64,000 bases of DNA from JBBDWK01 sp040902885 (GTDB taxonomy: Bacteria > Acidobacteriota > Terriglobia > Bryobacterales > Bryobacteraceae): assembly GCA_040902885.1 (NCBI GenBank), contig JBBDWK010000102.1, positions 7,401 through 71,400 on the forward strand, written 5' to 3'. A program made the position numbers and the translations under genes. Shown here in pieces: positions 1 through 8,993 of this stretch. The notes beneath the pieces were generated by a model. It searched no databases. It had not been told where the DNA came from and worked only from the letters and a program-made list of their open reading frames with translations. Positions within the stretch are counted from its first letter, which is position 1. Every line of letters starts with the position of its first letter.

Positions 1-2
1 GG

Positions 3-986
3 AACCAGCCCCTGCTTGACTATCTGGCAGACGACTTCGCCAACAATGGCTACGACCTGAAGCATCTGATCGGCCGGATCATGACTGCGCGCGCGTATCA
101 GTCGTCCGGCGAGCCGCGCCGCATGACGGCCGAGCAGTTTTCGGATGCGCTTGCTTCCATAACCGGGGAATGGCGTCCGGTTGTCGGGCCGCAAAGCAAG
201 GTGGCCGAGCCGGCGCGCGAGTGGCGGCATGCTTCGAATCCGCTCACACGCAGCCTGGGCCGTCCGATTCGCGACCAAGTGGTCACAGAGCGTCTGTCCG
301 AAGCCACCATGCTCCAAGCTCTGGAGCTGGCGAACGGACTTACCCTGGCGCGCATGGTCGACCGCGGTGCGAAGCGCCTGCTTGGTCAAATCGTGCCGGC
401 GCCGCAAAACCTGTTCGACAGCGGACGAGTCGGTTCGGGATTTGTGATGGTCGACCTCGACATTACGGGTATAGACCAAATCTGGCTCGTGCTGGAAGAT
501 TGGGGATCGTACTCTCCCGAGCGCGTTCTGCCGGTTTGGGCCGAAGCCGAGCTGATCGGGCCGCAAGGCTCGACTCCCTGGCAGGATCTCGGACCGGTCC
601 AATTCAAGGAGACGGAATATAGTCACGCGCTGCGCGCGCAACGCGAGATCTCCCAGGACATCGCGGCCAAAGGCTACACGCGATTCCGGGCGGTCGTGGG
701 CGTCGAACGTGCCGCGCTCGCCTCGGACATCAATCCCGCCGTGCGGTTCTTCGTCTTCAGCGAAAAGCCGGATCGCGAGCGGCTGGTGCGGCTGGCGAAC
801 GAGCCCCCCAATCAACCTTCGACCGCGCCGGAATTTTCCATCGAGCGCCTTTACCGCCACGCCTTGAGCAGAGATCCAACCGAACGGGAACGCGCGCTCG
901 CGCAGAGATTGACTGCGAGCGGCGCCGAGGGTTTGGCGGACTTGATCTGGTCTCTTGCCATGCTGCCCGAGTTTCAATTTTTGTAG
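3..986 (+). CDS. DUF1553 protein, C-terminal part, with embedded NPCBM-like domain (5' end outside window)
   Basis: Open reading frame already running at the left edge; the first in-frame ATG (81) is internal because upstream codons read NQPLLDYLADDF...LKHLIGRIM, which is typical DUF1553 (PSD1) sequence. The end (SLAMLPEFQFL) matches the family's usual 'xxxNxxEFLYVD' tail. Between them, about residues 125-260 of the visible part contain a beta-rich insert (VGSGFVMVDLDITG, YTRFRAVVGVE, VRFFVFSEKPD) resembling an NPCBM carbohydrate-binding fold. DUF1549/DUF1553 proteins are exported proteins of unknown activity that are paired with DUF1501 proteins; the DUF1501 gene starts 9 bases downstream. 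The NPCBM call is by eye. Confidence 0.8.
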   Translation, partial: NQPLLDYLADDFANNGYDLKHLIGRIMTARAYQSSGEPRRMTAEQFSDALASITGEWRPVVGPQSKVAEPAREWRHASNPLTRSLGRPIRDQVVTERLSEATMLQALELANGLTLARMVDRGAKRLLGQIVPAPQNLFDSGRVGSGFVMVDLDITGIDQIWLVLEDWGSYSPERVLPVWAEAELIGPQGSTPWQDLGPVQFKETEYSHALRAQREISQDIAAKGYTRFRAVVGVERAALASDINPAVRFFVFSEKPDRERLVRLANEPPNQPSTAPEFSIERLYRHALSRDPTERERALAQRLTASGAEGLADLIWSLAMLPEFQFL

Positions 987-995
987 GATGAACCG

Positions 996-2360
996 ATGAA
1001 GTCGCAAGAGATATCCCGCCGCCTCTTCCTGCAAACCACCTGCGCCGCCACCCTTGCCGCTGCGGTGAAGCCCGTCGCCACGGCCGACACCTTCATCCTG
1101 CTCTGGATGGCCGGCGGCATGGCGCAGACCGAAACCTTCGATCCGAAGCCGCATACGGCCTATGAGCCCGGCCTCGCATCCGAGCGTGTGCTCAGCACGT
1201 TCCAACCCATCGACACGGCCGTGGATCAGATAAAGATTTCGGAGGGCCTCGAGAAGATCGCCAGCGTGATGGACCGCGCCACGCTGATTCGGTCCTATCG
1301 GGCCGGGGACCTCGGATTCATTCTGCATTCAAGGCACCAGTATCACTGGCATACCGGCTACGCCCCTCCGCAGACCGCGGCCATGCCGCACATCGGCTCG
1401 GTCGTCTCGCGCGCCCTGGGACCTCGGAACCCCAATCTGCCGGCGTTCATCGATATCGGCCAGAACATGGAGATCGGCGCGGAGAGCGATGCGCTGAAGG
1501 CGTTTCACACGGCCGGCTTTCTGGGCGTGGAACACGGCCCCTTCATGATCTCCAATCCCGAGGAGGCCGCCTCCTCCGTCCGCCCGCCGTTGGGCATGGG
1601 CGACGAACGGTTCCGCCGCCGCTATGAGGCCTTCCGCAAATTAGCGGCGGAAAGCGAATTTCAGCGGGAATCCGTATCGCGCTCGCTCGAGGCCGCGCAC
1701 CGCCTGCTCTCCTCGCCGGCGGCCAAGGCGTTCGATCTCTCGCTCGAGCCCTCGCGGAGCTTCGAAATCTACAACACCGGCAGGTTCGGACTCGGCTGCC
1801 TTCTCGCAAGACGTCTCACCGAAGCCGGCGCCCGCTTCATCGAAGTCACCAGCGAATATATACCTTTCAAAAACTGGGACACGCACGAAAACGGCCATAC
1901 GCGCGCCGCTGAAATGAAGCGGCAGATTGACGCGCCGGTTGCGCAACTGGTCCTCGACCTGGAGGAGCGCGGCCTGCTGAACCGCACGATGATCGTACTC
2001 GCGAGCGAATTCGGACGCGACATGATGATTGAGGGCAAGCCCGGAAAGACGGTGAAGGACCAGATCATCGTGCCGCCGGTAATGACGGAGCCCAGGCATT
2101 ACGGCATGCACCGGCATTTCACGGAAGCGGGCTGCGTGCTCGTGTTCGGCGGCGGCTTCAAGAAGGGCTTTCTGTATGGAAAAACCGCCGATGAGCGGCC
2201 CTGCAAGACCATCGAAAAACCTATCGGCATTGAAGACCTGCACGCCACGCTCTACGGGGCGATGGGCATACCCGCCGATCTGGCGTATGAAGTGGAGAAG
2301 CGCCCGGTACATGTAACGCGGGACGGCAAAGGAAAATCGGTCCGCGAGCTGATGCTTTAG
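996..2360 (+). CDS. DUF1501 family exported protein
   Basis: 454 aa. N-terminus MKSQEISRRLFLQTTCAATLAAA is a Tat-type signal (RR followed by LFLQ and an alanine-rich stretch). The body has the DUF1501 layout of an alkaline-phosphatase-like fold: LLWMAGGMAQTETFDPKP near the start, the WDTHENGHTRA motif in the middle, then LNRTMIVLASEFGRD and the late IGIEDLHATLYGAMGI segment. It follows the DUF1553 gene by 9 bases, the standard module order. Compared with the two DUF1501 copies near the right edge it is more divergent (HENGHTR where they carry DDHGDV or DDWDNAH). Substrate unknown. Confidence 0.85.
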   Translation: MKSQEISRRLFLQTTCAATLAAAVKPVATADTFILLWMAGGMAQTETFDPKPHTAYEPGLASERVLSTFQPIDTAVDQIKISEGLEKIASVMDRATLIRSYRAGDLGFILHSRHQYHWHTGYAPPQTAAMPHIGSVVSRALGPRNPNLPAFIDIGQNMEIGAESDALKAFHTAGFLGVEHGPFMISNPEEAASSVRPPLGMGDERFRRRYEAFRKLAAESEFQRESVSRSLEAAHRLLSSPAAKAFDLSLEPSRSFEIYNTGRFGLGCLLARRLTEAGARFIEVTSEYIPFKNWDTHENGHTRAAEMKRQIDAPVAQLVLDLEERGLLNRTMIVLASEFGRDMMIEGKPGKTVKDQIIVPPVMTEPRHYGMHRHFTEAGCVLVFGGGFKKGFLYGKTADERPCKTIEKPIGIEDLHATLYGAMGIPADLAYEVEKRPVHVTRDGKGKSVRELML

Positions 2361-2362
2361 TA

Positions 2363-2417
2363 CAGCTTTCAGCACTCAGCGATCAGCAACACCTGTGAGG
2401 CTGAGCGCTGAAAGCTG
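2363..2417. terminator. Inverted repeat between convergent genes, likely bidirectional terminator
   Basis: Arms 2363-2380 and 2400-2417 are 18 bases each and match at 17 positions, with a 19-base loop. The structure fills the gap between the DUF1501 gene (+, stop at 2360) and the CNNM protein (-, stop at 2436). There is no clear T-run, so it may instead be a dispersed palindromic repeat doing the same job. Confidence 0.5.
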
Positions 2418-2435
2418 ATGGCTGACAGCTTCGGC

Positions 2436-3746
2436 TCACATCTTCTCGATCCGAACCTTGGCAATGCGGTTGCGCTCCATGGAGAGAACCGTGAAACGGC
2501 GCTCCCCATATTCGACGTTCACTCCCGTATCCGGAATGCGGCCCAATTTGAAGAGGACGAATCCGGCCAGGGTTTCGAAGCCGGCATCCGTAGGAATCTC
2601 GATTCCGTACTGCGTTTCCAGATCGCGAATCGGGGTCGCGCCCTCGAGCTCGATTATGGCGTCGGCCGGGAGAGGGGGCAGACGCGTGCTCTCGTCGTAC
2701 TCGTCCTCGATCTCGCCCACAAGCTGCTCCAGAACGTCTTCTACCGTCAGCAATCCTACGATGGTCCCAAATTCGTCTACCACCACCGCCATGTGCGAGC
2801 GTCCGGTACGGAACTCCGCGAGCATCTGGATCAAGGGCTTGGTTTCGGGAACCACGAGCAGTTTGCGCATCAGCCGGCTCACGCGGAACTCGCCGGTGAG
2901 ACGGGTGGCCGGGTTCGGCCGGCGGCGGGCCTGCCATATCGGCAGCAGATCCTTGTAGTGAAGCAGGCCGACGATCTGCTCGGGGCGGCCATCGTAAACG
3001 GGCAGCCGCGAATGCTGGTGCTCGATCATCGTCGCCAGCACCTGGTCCAGCGTGGCTTCGGCGGGGACCGAGATAATCTCGTTGCGGGGCACCATGATTT
3101 CGCGGACATAAAGATTGTCCAGATCCAGCGCGCGATTGATCATATCTTCCTGCTGCGCGGGCAGATGTCCGGAAATGCGGCTGGAGCTGACAATCGCCCG
3201 CAGATCCTCCTTCGAATGCCCGCCCGCGTAAGTCTCGCCGCGCAGTCCCATCCAGCGTGAGATAGCGGCGCTGGCCTTCTCCAGCACGTAGACGAAAGGC
3301 TGGGATACGCGGTAGAAGACCAGCAGCACCGGCGCAATGGTGACTGCCAGCCGGTCCGCCTTCTCGGCGGCCAGATTTTTCGGGACCACTTCGCCGATCA
3401 CCACGTGCGCGAAGGTCAGGATGAGGAAGGAAAGCACGAAGGCCGCACCGTGCAAAGCGGTCGCGCCCGCGGGAGTCAGGGCCGGATGGAATTCTCGAAG
3501 CAACAGGTCGAAGATCGTGCTTGCGCCCGCCCAGCCCAGGCCGAGGCTGGCGAGCGTCACCCCGACTTGAATTACGGAGCGCAGCCGTTCGGGGTTCGCG
3601 AGGAGGCTGAGAGCCGCTTGCGCCCCGACATTCCCTTCACCGGACAACTGCCGAAGCCTCGACCGCCGTGCGGATAGAAGAGCCACCTCCGCCGAGGCGA
3701 AAAAGGCGTTCGCGCCCACAATGACGATGATCAGAAGGAAACGCAA
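2436..3746 (-). CDS. HlyC/CorC-type CNNM-CBS transporter
   Basis: 436 aa. Order of parts: N-terminal CNNM membrane domain with about four helices (MRFLLIIVIVGANAFFASAEVALLSARRSRL is the first), a CBS pair around residues 200-320 (VREIMVPRNEI, MIEHQHSRLPVYDG, LLHYKDLL, VVDEFGTIVGLLTVEDVLEQLVGEIEDEYDE), and the C-terminal CorC_HlyC domain (TDAGFETLAGFVLFKLGRIPDTG). The family is linked to Mg2+/Co2+ efflux and membrane integrity. The start is a TTG at 3746 without a good ribosome-binding site. It is divergent from the penicillin acylase gene. Confidence 0.9.
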   Translation of the reverse strand: MRFLLIIVIVGANAFFASAEVALLSARRSRLRQLSGEGNVGAQAALSLLANPERLRSVIQVGVTLASLGLGWAGASTIFDLLLREFHPALTPAGATALHGAAFVLSFLILTFAHVVIGEVVPKNLAAEKADRLAVTIAPVLLVFYRVSQPFVYVLEKASAAISRWMGLRGETYAGGHSKEDLRAIVSSSRISGHLPAQQEDMINRALDLDNLYVREIMVPRNEIISVPAEATLDQVLATMIEHQHSRLPVYDGRPEQIVGLLHYKDLLPIWQARRRPNPATRLTGEFRVSRLMRKLLVVPETKPLIQMLAEFRTGRSHMAVVVDEFGTIVGLLTVEDVLEQLVGEIEDEYDESTRLPPLPADAIIELEGATPIRDLETQYGIEIPTDAGFETLAGFVLFKLGRIPDTGVNVEYGERRFTVLSMERNRIAKVRIEKM

Positions 3747-3795
3747 GCCGTGTTCTGCCGCCGGCCCGCTGCCTCGTCACAGTACAATCAAGAGA

Positions 3796-6015
3796 GTGGC
3801 CTTCAATCGGCTCCTCAAATATATCAACATAGGGATTGCCGTTGTCATTGCGGCCCTGCTGTCGCTGGTTTACTGGTTCGGATACCGCCCGCTTCCCCAA
3901 ACCTCCGGTCGGGTTGCGGACTTTCTGGCCGAGCGCGCCGCCGTAAACAGGGATTCTTTGGGAGTGCCGCACATACGGGCCGCATCGCTCGAGGACGCTT
4001 TGGCCGTCCAGGGTTACGTCACCGCCCAGGATCGCTTGTGGCAGATGGAGGGTCTGCGGCGTCTGGCCGCCGGCGAGCTGGCGGAAGTTTTCGGGCCGGC
4101 GATGGTGCGGGCGGATCGCGAAACGCGCGTGCTGCGTCTTCGCCGCATCGCCGAAGCCGCGGCGGAGTCCATGTCTCCTGCCGACCGGGCCGCGTTCGCC
4201 GCCTACACGCGCGGCGTCAATCAATTCCTCGTAGATCACCTGGGCCGTCTTCCCATCGAGTTTACGTTGCTTCGGCATCAGCCCCGGCCGTGGCGGATCG
4301 CCGACTCGGTGCTGGTCGGCCTATACATGTATCGCACCCTGACGGAATCGTGGAAAAAAGAGGTCGAGAAAAGGACTTTCCTGGCGGCGGGCGATCCCTC
4401 GAAGGTGAACTCGCTTTTTCCTGTGCGGACCGGTAACGAAACGCAACCGGGATCCAACGCCTGGGCCGTCTCCGGATCCCGCACTGCTTCCGGCCGGCCT
4501 TTGCTCGCCAATGACATGCACCTGGACTACTCGCTTCCCGGCATCTGGTACATGACCCACTTGCAGGCGCCCGGTCTGAACGTCGCGGGAGTGGCTCTGC
4601 CCGGGTGCCCCGGCATCATCGTGGGTCATAACGGCCGCATCGCGTGGGGCGTCACGAACCTCCATTTCGATGTCCAGGACCTCTATCTGGAGACCTTTGA
4701 CAACTCCTCGGGCCGTTATCTCTTCCAGGGAAAGCCCGAGCAGGCGCGGCGCGAGCGCGAAGTGATCCTGGTGCGCGGGGCGGCGCCGGTGGAGACCGCT
4801 CATTGGGTGACACGCCACGGACCAGTTGTCGCCGTCGAGGGCCGCCACGCCCTTTCCCTGCAATGGACCGCCGCCACGGCCGAGAGGTTCGAATTTCCGT
4901 TTCTGGATCTCAACCGGGCAAACAATTGGGAAGACTTTCTGCGTGCACTCTCGCGGTTCCCCGGGCCGGGTCAGAATTTCGTTTACGCGGACGTTGACGG
5001 CAATATCGGATACCACGTCGCGGGCCGGTTGCCGGTCCGGCAGCCGGGACACACCGGCGATCTTCCCGTGGACGGCGCCGCGGGCGAGTTCGAGTGGGAG
5101 AGTTTCATCCCTTTCGACAAACTTCCCTCGGCATTCAACCCGCCCAGCGGCATGATCGTGAGCGCCAACCAGAATCCCTTTCCAGCGTCGTTTCCCTATC
5201 CCGTGGCGGGCAATTTCGCGTCGCACCATCGCTCGTCGCGCATTCGCGAACTGCTTGCGAAGCGCAACGGCTGGCGCGCGGACGAAATGCTCGCCGTGCA
5301 AACCGACATCTATTCGGGCTTCAGCCACTACATGGCGCAGTGCGTCGTGGCTGCGTGGGACCGCCGCAAGCCGAACAATCCGGACCTGAAGCCCGCGGTG
5401 GATCTGCTGCGCAAGTGGAACGGCCAGATGCAAAAGGACGCGGCGGCGCCGCTCATCGCAACGCTCCTATACCAGCACCTGCGGAAGGCGGCTGCCGAGA
5501 GCGCCGCGCCTGGCAAGGGCACAAGCTACAGTTTCCAGATGGCTCCCTGGGTGGTGGAAACTCTGTTGCGATCCAAGCCGCAAGGCTGGTTTCCGGATTA
5601 CGACGAGACCATCCTGCGCGCGCTCGGCGACGCGGTGGACGAGGGCCGGCGCATTCAAGGACGCGACATCACCCGCTGGACGTACGGAACCTACATCGGC
5701 CTTCACCTGCCGAGTTTGCTGGGCCGTTGGGCGCCGTGGATCGGGCGGTATTTCGAGATCGGCCCCGTCCGTCAAAACGGCTCGTCCACCACGGTGAAGC
5801 AGACCACGCGGCGCATGGGACCTTCCATGCGGATGGTGGTGGATCTGGCGGACCTGGAGCGTTCGCTGCTCAACGTGACCACGGGGCAATCCGGGCAGAT
5901 TCTCTCGAAGCATTACAAGGATCAGTGGAAAGCGCATTACGAAGGGCGCAGTTTTCCGATGCGCTTCGCGGGCGTGGAGAATGGGGATGTTCTGGAGTTC
6001 GTACCCGAGCGCTGA
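3796..6015 (+). CDS. Penicillin acylase family protein (Ntn hydrolase)
   Basis: 739 aa from GTG 3796. The longer frame back to 3721 would overlap the divergent gene and precede the membrane anchor, so GTG 3796 is preferred. Residues about 8-28 form a membrane segment (INIGIAVVIAALLSLVYWF). The hallmark GSNAW with Ser at residue about 220 is the expected autocatalytic cleavage site that becomes the N-terminal nucleophile of the beta chain. Other family blocks are DMHLDYSLPGIWYMTHL, GVTNLHFDVQDL and SSTTVKQTTRRMGPSMRMVVDL. The family cleaves amides (penicillins, acyl-homoserine lactones); the substrate cannot be read here. It heads a four-gene plus-strand run with short gaps. Confidence 0.9.
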   Translation: MAFNRLLKYINIGIAVVIAALLSLVYWFGYRPLPQTSGRVADFLAERAAVNRDSLGVPHIRAASLEDALAVQGYVTAQDRLWQMEGLRRLAAGELAEVFGPAMVRADRETRVLRLRRIAEAAAESMSPADRAAFAAYTRGVNQFLVDHLGRLPIEFTLLRHQPRPWRIADSVLVGLYMYRTLTESWKKEVEKRTFLAAGDPSKVNSLFPVRTGNETQPGSNAWAVSGSRTASGRPLLANDMHLDYSLPGIWYMTHLQAPGLNVAGVALPGCPGIIVGHNGRIAWGVTNLHFDVQDLYLETFDNSSGRYLFQGKPEQARREREVILVRGAAPVETAHWVTRHGPVVAVEGRHALSLQWTAATAERFEFPFLDLNRANNWEDFLRALSRFPGPGQNFVYADVDGNIGYHVAGRLPVRQPGHTGDLPVDGAAGEFEWESFIPFDKLPSAFNPPSGMIVSANQNPFPASFPYPVAGNFASHHRSSRIRELLAKRNGWRADEMLAVQTDIYSGFSHYMAQCVVAAWDRRKPNNPDLKPAVDLLRKWNGQMQKDAAAPLIATLLYQHLRKAAAESAAPGKGTSYSFQMAPWVVETLLRSKPQGWFPDYDETILRALGDAVDEGRRIQGRDITRWTYGTYIGLHLPSLLGRWAPWIGRYFEIGPVRQNGSSTTVKQTTRRMGPSMRMVVDLADLERSLLNVTTGQSGQILSKHYKDQWKAHYEGRSFPMRFAGVENGDVLEFVPER

Positions 6016-6024
6016 GGATGCCGC

Positions 6025-6609
6025 ATGAACCCCGGAGCCACTGAGACGCGGAGAGACCGGTGGTTGAATCCCCCGAACCTGATCACCCTGCTGCGCCTGG
6101 TTCTGGTTCCCTTCGTGGTCCGGGACATCCTGCGGGAAGACTACAAATCCGCCGCCGCGATCTTTCTGTTCGCCGCGTTTACCGACGCCGTCGACGGCTT
6201 TCTGGCCCGGCGTTTTGGATGGATCTCGCGGGCCGGGGCATACCTCGATCCCGTGGTGGACAAGATCTTTCTCAGCGCCATCTTCATCTCGCTGGCGATC
6301 GAGCAGGCGATCCCCTGGTGGTTCGTCGCCCTGGTGTTCGCGCGCGATTTTCTGCTGCTTTTCTCCTCGGCCCTCGCCATGATCTTCACGCGGCTGCGCG
6401 CCTTCCCGCCCACCCCGTGGGGCAAATTGAGCACTTTTTTTCAGATTCTCTGCGCCGCTTCGGTGCTTTTTTACAACGCCGTGCCGCTGGCCGTGCTGGA
6501 GGCCGCGGCCCGCACCCTGCTCTGGCTGGCCGCCGCGGCTACCCTCTGGAGCGGGATTCATTACGGTTGGGTGGGCGCTCACAGGCTGCGCGGACACCCG
6601 GACGATTGA
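6025..6609 (+). CDS. CDP-alcohol phosphatidyltransferase
   Basis: 194 aa membrane protein. Residues 54-79 hold the family signature DxxDGxxARxxxxxxxxGxxxDxxxD (seen as DAVDGFLAR ... GAYLDPVVD), which binds CDP and metal. N-terminal NPPNLITLLRLVLVPF is typical of PgsA-type enzymes that make phosphatidylglycerol phosphate or a related phospholipid. It lies 9 bases after the acylase gene. Which alcohol is used cannot be decided, so no symbol is given. Confidence 0.85.
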   Translation: MNPGATETRRDRWLNPPNLITLLRLVLVPFVVRDILREDYKSAAAIFLFAAFTDAVDGFLARRFGWISRAGAYLDPVVDKIFLSAIFISLAIEQAIPWWFVALVFARDFLLLFSSALAMIFTRLRAFPPTPWGKLSTFFQILCAASVLFYNAVPLAVLEAAARTLLWLAAAATLWSGIHYGWVGAHRLRGHPDD

Positions 6610-6652
6610 CGACAGTTTCAGGCGGGAGTAGTCTAAAAGTGTCGGGGTTAGA

Positions 6653-7210
6653 ATGACGCGATATCTGCCGGCCCGCCACTATTTAACCTTTGGGGTCGCC
6701 GCTCTGGCGCTGGCCGGTTTTTCAGCGTGGATCGGCCTCACTTGGCCGCCGGCTTTCATTCCCGCCGTGCTTTTCTTCATCAGCTCCATTCTGCTGGTCC
6801 TGTTTGCCTTCCGGCCGCCCATCGAGATTCACGATGGCTGTTTGGTACTCTCCGGGAGGGCGATTCCGTGGATGGACATCCGCCGTCTCGACCGCACCGG
6901 CTGGATCTCGCCGCTGATCGTGCGCCTCACGCTTTTCGACGATTCCCGAATTCTGCTGATCTACCCAGGCGACCTGGAATCCTGCAAAGGCCTGCTGCGG
7001 CAGCTTCGCCGCTGCTCGCGCGATGCCTTGATCGACGGCGTGCCCTACCGGCAATACTGGGGTGAGGTGTTGGGACCCACCAGCCGGAAGGAGATTCCCG
7101 CTCCCCGCTTCCGCGTCCTCAGGCCGGAGGACGAAGCCGAAGTGGAGCGCCTTTACCAGCGGCTGAAGACGGTCGGCAACCTGGACCAGAAGTCTTCCGA
7201 CGAGAAGTGA
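6653..7210 (+). CDS. Membrane protein with two N-terminal helices, function unknown
   Basis: 185 aa. Residues about 10-55 contain two hydrophobic segments (LTFGVAALALAGFSAWIGL and FIPAVLFFISSILLVLFAF). They are followed by a beta-rich stretch (IEIHDGCLVLSGRAIPWMDIRRLDRTGW, VRLTLFDDSRILLIYPGD) resembling a bacterial PH-like domain, then a charged helical tail (EDEAEVERLYQRLK). It sits between the phosphatidyltransferase and the ABC exporter, only 4 bases before the latter, so it may belong to a membrane-lipid transport unit. No family was recognised with confidence. Confidence 0.6.
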   Translation: MTRYLPARHYLTFGVAALALAGFSAWIGLTWPPAFIPAVLFFISSILLVLFAFRPPIEIHDGCLVLSGRAIPWMDIRRLDRTGWISPLIVRLTLFDDSRILLIYPGDLESCKGLLRQLRRCSRDALIDGVPYRQYWGEVLGPTSRKEIPAPRFRVLRPEDEAEVERLYQRLKTVGNLDQKSSDEK

Positions 7211-7214
7211 TCGC

Positions 7215-8990
7215 GTGGGCCTAAATAAGACCCGCGGCGTTTCGTCGCTTCTGCACACCCTGCGTTCCCTCGGCCCGCATCTCTGGCGCTACCGGCGCGG
7301 TCTGGCGTTCGGCATCGCCTGCCTGCTGCTGAAGGACGTCGCCGCGGTGACCCTGCCGCTTCTGATCCGCGGGGGCATTGACGCGCTGACGGTCCGCGAT
7401 CCCATGCGGACCGTGTTGACCTTCGCCGCTTTTCTGGTGGCCGTCGCGCTTCTCAAGGGCTTGTTTCAGTACGGAATGCGAGTGATCCTCATCGGCATCT
7501 CGCGCGACATCGAATACGACCTGCGCAACGATCTCTTCCGCCATCTGGTGACTCTTTCGCCCGATTTTTACGGCCGCCACCGCACCGGCGACATCATGGC
7601 CCGCGCGACGAACGATCTCAACGCCGTGCGCATGATGACCGGCCCCGGGCTGATGTATTCCACGGAGACCGGGCTCACCTTCCTTTTCGCCATCGCCGTG
7701 ATGCTGTCCGTGGACTGGCAGCTCACGCTGCTGGCCGTTGCGCCCGCGCCGCTGGTCAGTCTGGCCGTGATCCTGTTCGGGCGCCGCATCCACGACCGTT
7801 TCGAGCGCATCCAGGCCAAATTTTCCGACATCAGCAGCCGCGTGCAGGAGAATTTCGCGGGCGTGCGCATGGTTCGCGCTTACGTTCAGGAAGACGCGCA
7901 GTTGCGCGATTTCGAGCGCCTGAACCGCGAGTACATCGACCAGAACATCCGGCTGGTCCGCATTTCCGGGGTCTTTCAGCCTCTGCTCGAAGCGCTGATC
8001 GGCCTCACCTTCCTGATCGTGCTGCTCGAGGGCGGCCGGCGCGTGCTGGCCGGCGATATCACGCTCGGCACGTTCGTGATGTTCAACACTTATATGGGTA
8101 CGCTGATCTGGCCCATGATCGCGCTCGGATGGGTGGTAAACCTGATGCAGCGCGGCAGCGCCTCCATGGAGCGGCTGAATCAGATCTTCCGCGAGCGGCC
8201 GACCATCGCCGCCCCTCCGCGGCCGATACCGGCGTCGGACCTGGCGGGAACGGTCGAATTCCGCCGCGTTTCCGTGGACTACCCCTCCGGCCGCGCGCTC
8301 GACCGCATCGATCTGCGCATCCCGGCCGGCTCGACGGTGGCTATCGTCGGGCGCACGGGAGCGGGGAAGAGCACGCTGGTGAACCTGATTCCGCGCCTCA
8401 TGGATCCGGATGAAGGCGCCGTCTATCTGGCCGGCGTCGATCTTCGCGATCTGTCGCCCTCCGAGTTGCGCCGGCAGATCGGCTTCGTGCCGCAAGAGAC
8501 CTTCCTGTTCAGCGACAGCATTGCCGAGAACATCGCTTTTGGCGTGGAATCGGCAACGCCCGAACAGATCCGCGAAGCGGCGCAACGTGCGGGCCTTGGC
8601 CCGGACATCGAGAGTTTTCCAAAGGGCTTCGACACGACCGTCGGAGAGCGCGGCATCACTCTGTCGGGCGGCCAGAAGCAGCGTACCGCCATCGCCAGGG
8701 CAATTCTGCGCAATCCCAAAATCCTGATTCTGGACGATGCTCTTTCAAGCGTCGATACGATCACCGAAGAGAACATTCTGAACGGTCTGGCGGAACTGAT
8801 GCGCGGCCGGACGGTGATTCTGATCTCGCACCGCGTCTCCACGGTACGCCAGGCCGATCGCATTGTCGTGTTAGAAGGCGGACGCATCGTGGAGCAGGGC
8901 ACGCACTCCGAGCTGATCGGCACCGGCGGGTATTACGCCGACCTGTACCAGAAGCAGTTGCTCGAGGAAGAGCTCGAAGTTGTCGATTAA
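7215..8990 (+). CDS. ABC exporter half-transporter (membrane + ATPase fused)
   Basis: 591 aa from GTG 7215. Six-helix exporter domain to about residue 330, then the nucleotide-binding domain: Walker A GRTGAGKST at about 379, signature LSGGQKQR at about 483, Walker B ILILDD from about 503, and a switch His in LISHRVSTV. The residue after the Walker B aspartate is Asp508 where active half-transporters have the catalytic Glu. Such 'LDD' subunits are common in heterodimeric exporters, paired with a subunit carrying the intact site, but no partner gene is adjacent. Last gene of the run from 3796; likely lipid or drug export. Confidence 0.9.
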   Translation: MGLNKTRGVSSLLHTLRSLGPHLWRYRRGLAFGIACLLLKDVAAVTLPLLIRGGIDALTVRDPMRTVLTFAAFLVAVALLKGLFQYGMRVILIGISRDIEYDLRNDLFRHLVTLSPDFYGRHRTGDIMARATNDLNAVRMMTGPGLMYSTETGLTFLFAIAVMLSVDWQLTLLAVAPAPLVSLAVILFGRRIHDRFERIQAKFSDISSRVQENFAGVRMVRAYVQEDAQLRDFERLNREYIDQNIRLVRISGVFQPLLEALIGLTFLIVLLEGGRRVLAGDITLGTFVMFNTYMGTLIWPMIALGWVVNLMQRGSASMERLNQIFRERPTIAAPPRPIPASDLAGTVEFRRVSVDYPSGRALDRIDLRIPAGSTVAIVGRTGAGKSTLVNLIPRLMDPDEGAVYLAGVDLRDLSPSELRRQIGFVPQETFLFSDSIAENIAFGVESATPEQIREAAQRAGLGPDIESFPKGFDTTVGERGITLSGGQKQRTAIARAILRNPKILILDDALSSVDTITEENILNGLAELMRGRTVILISHRVSTVRQADRIVVLEGGRIVEQGTHSELIGTGGYYADLYQKQLLEEELEVVD

Positions 8991-8993
8991 CGC

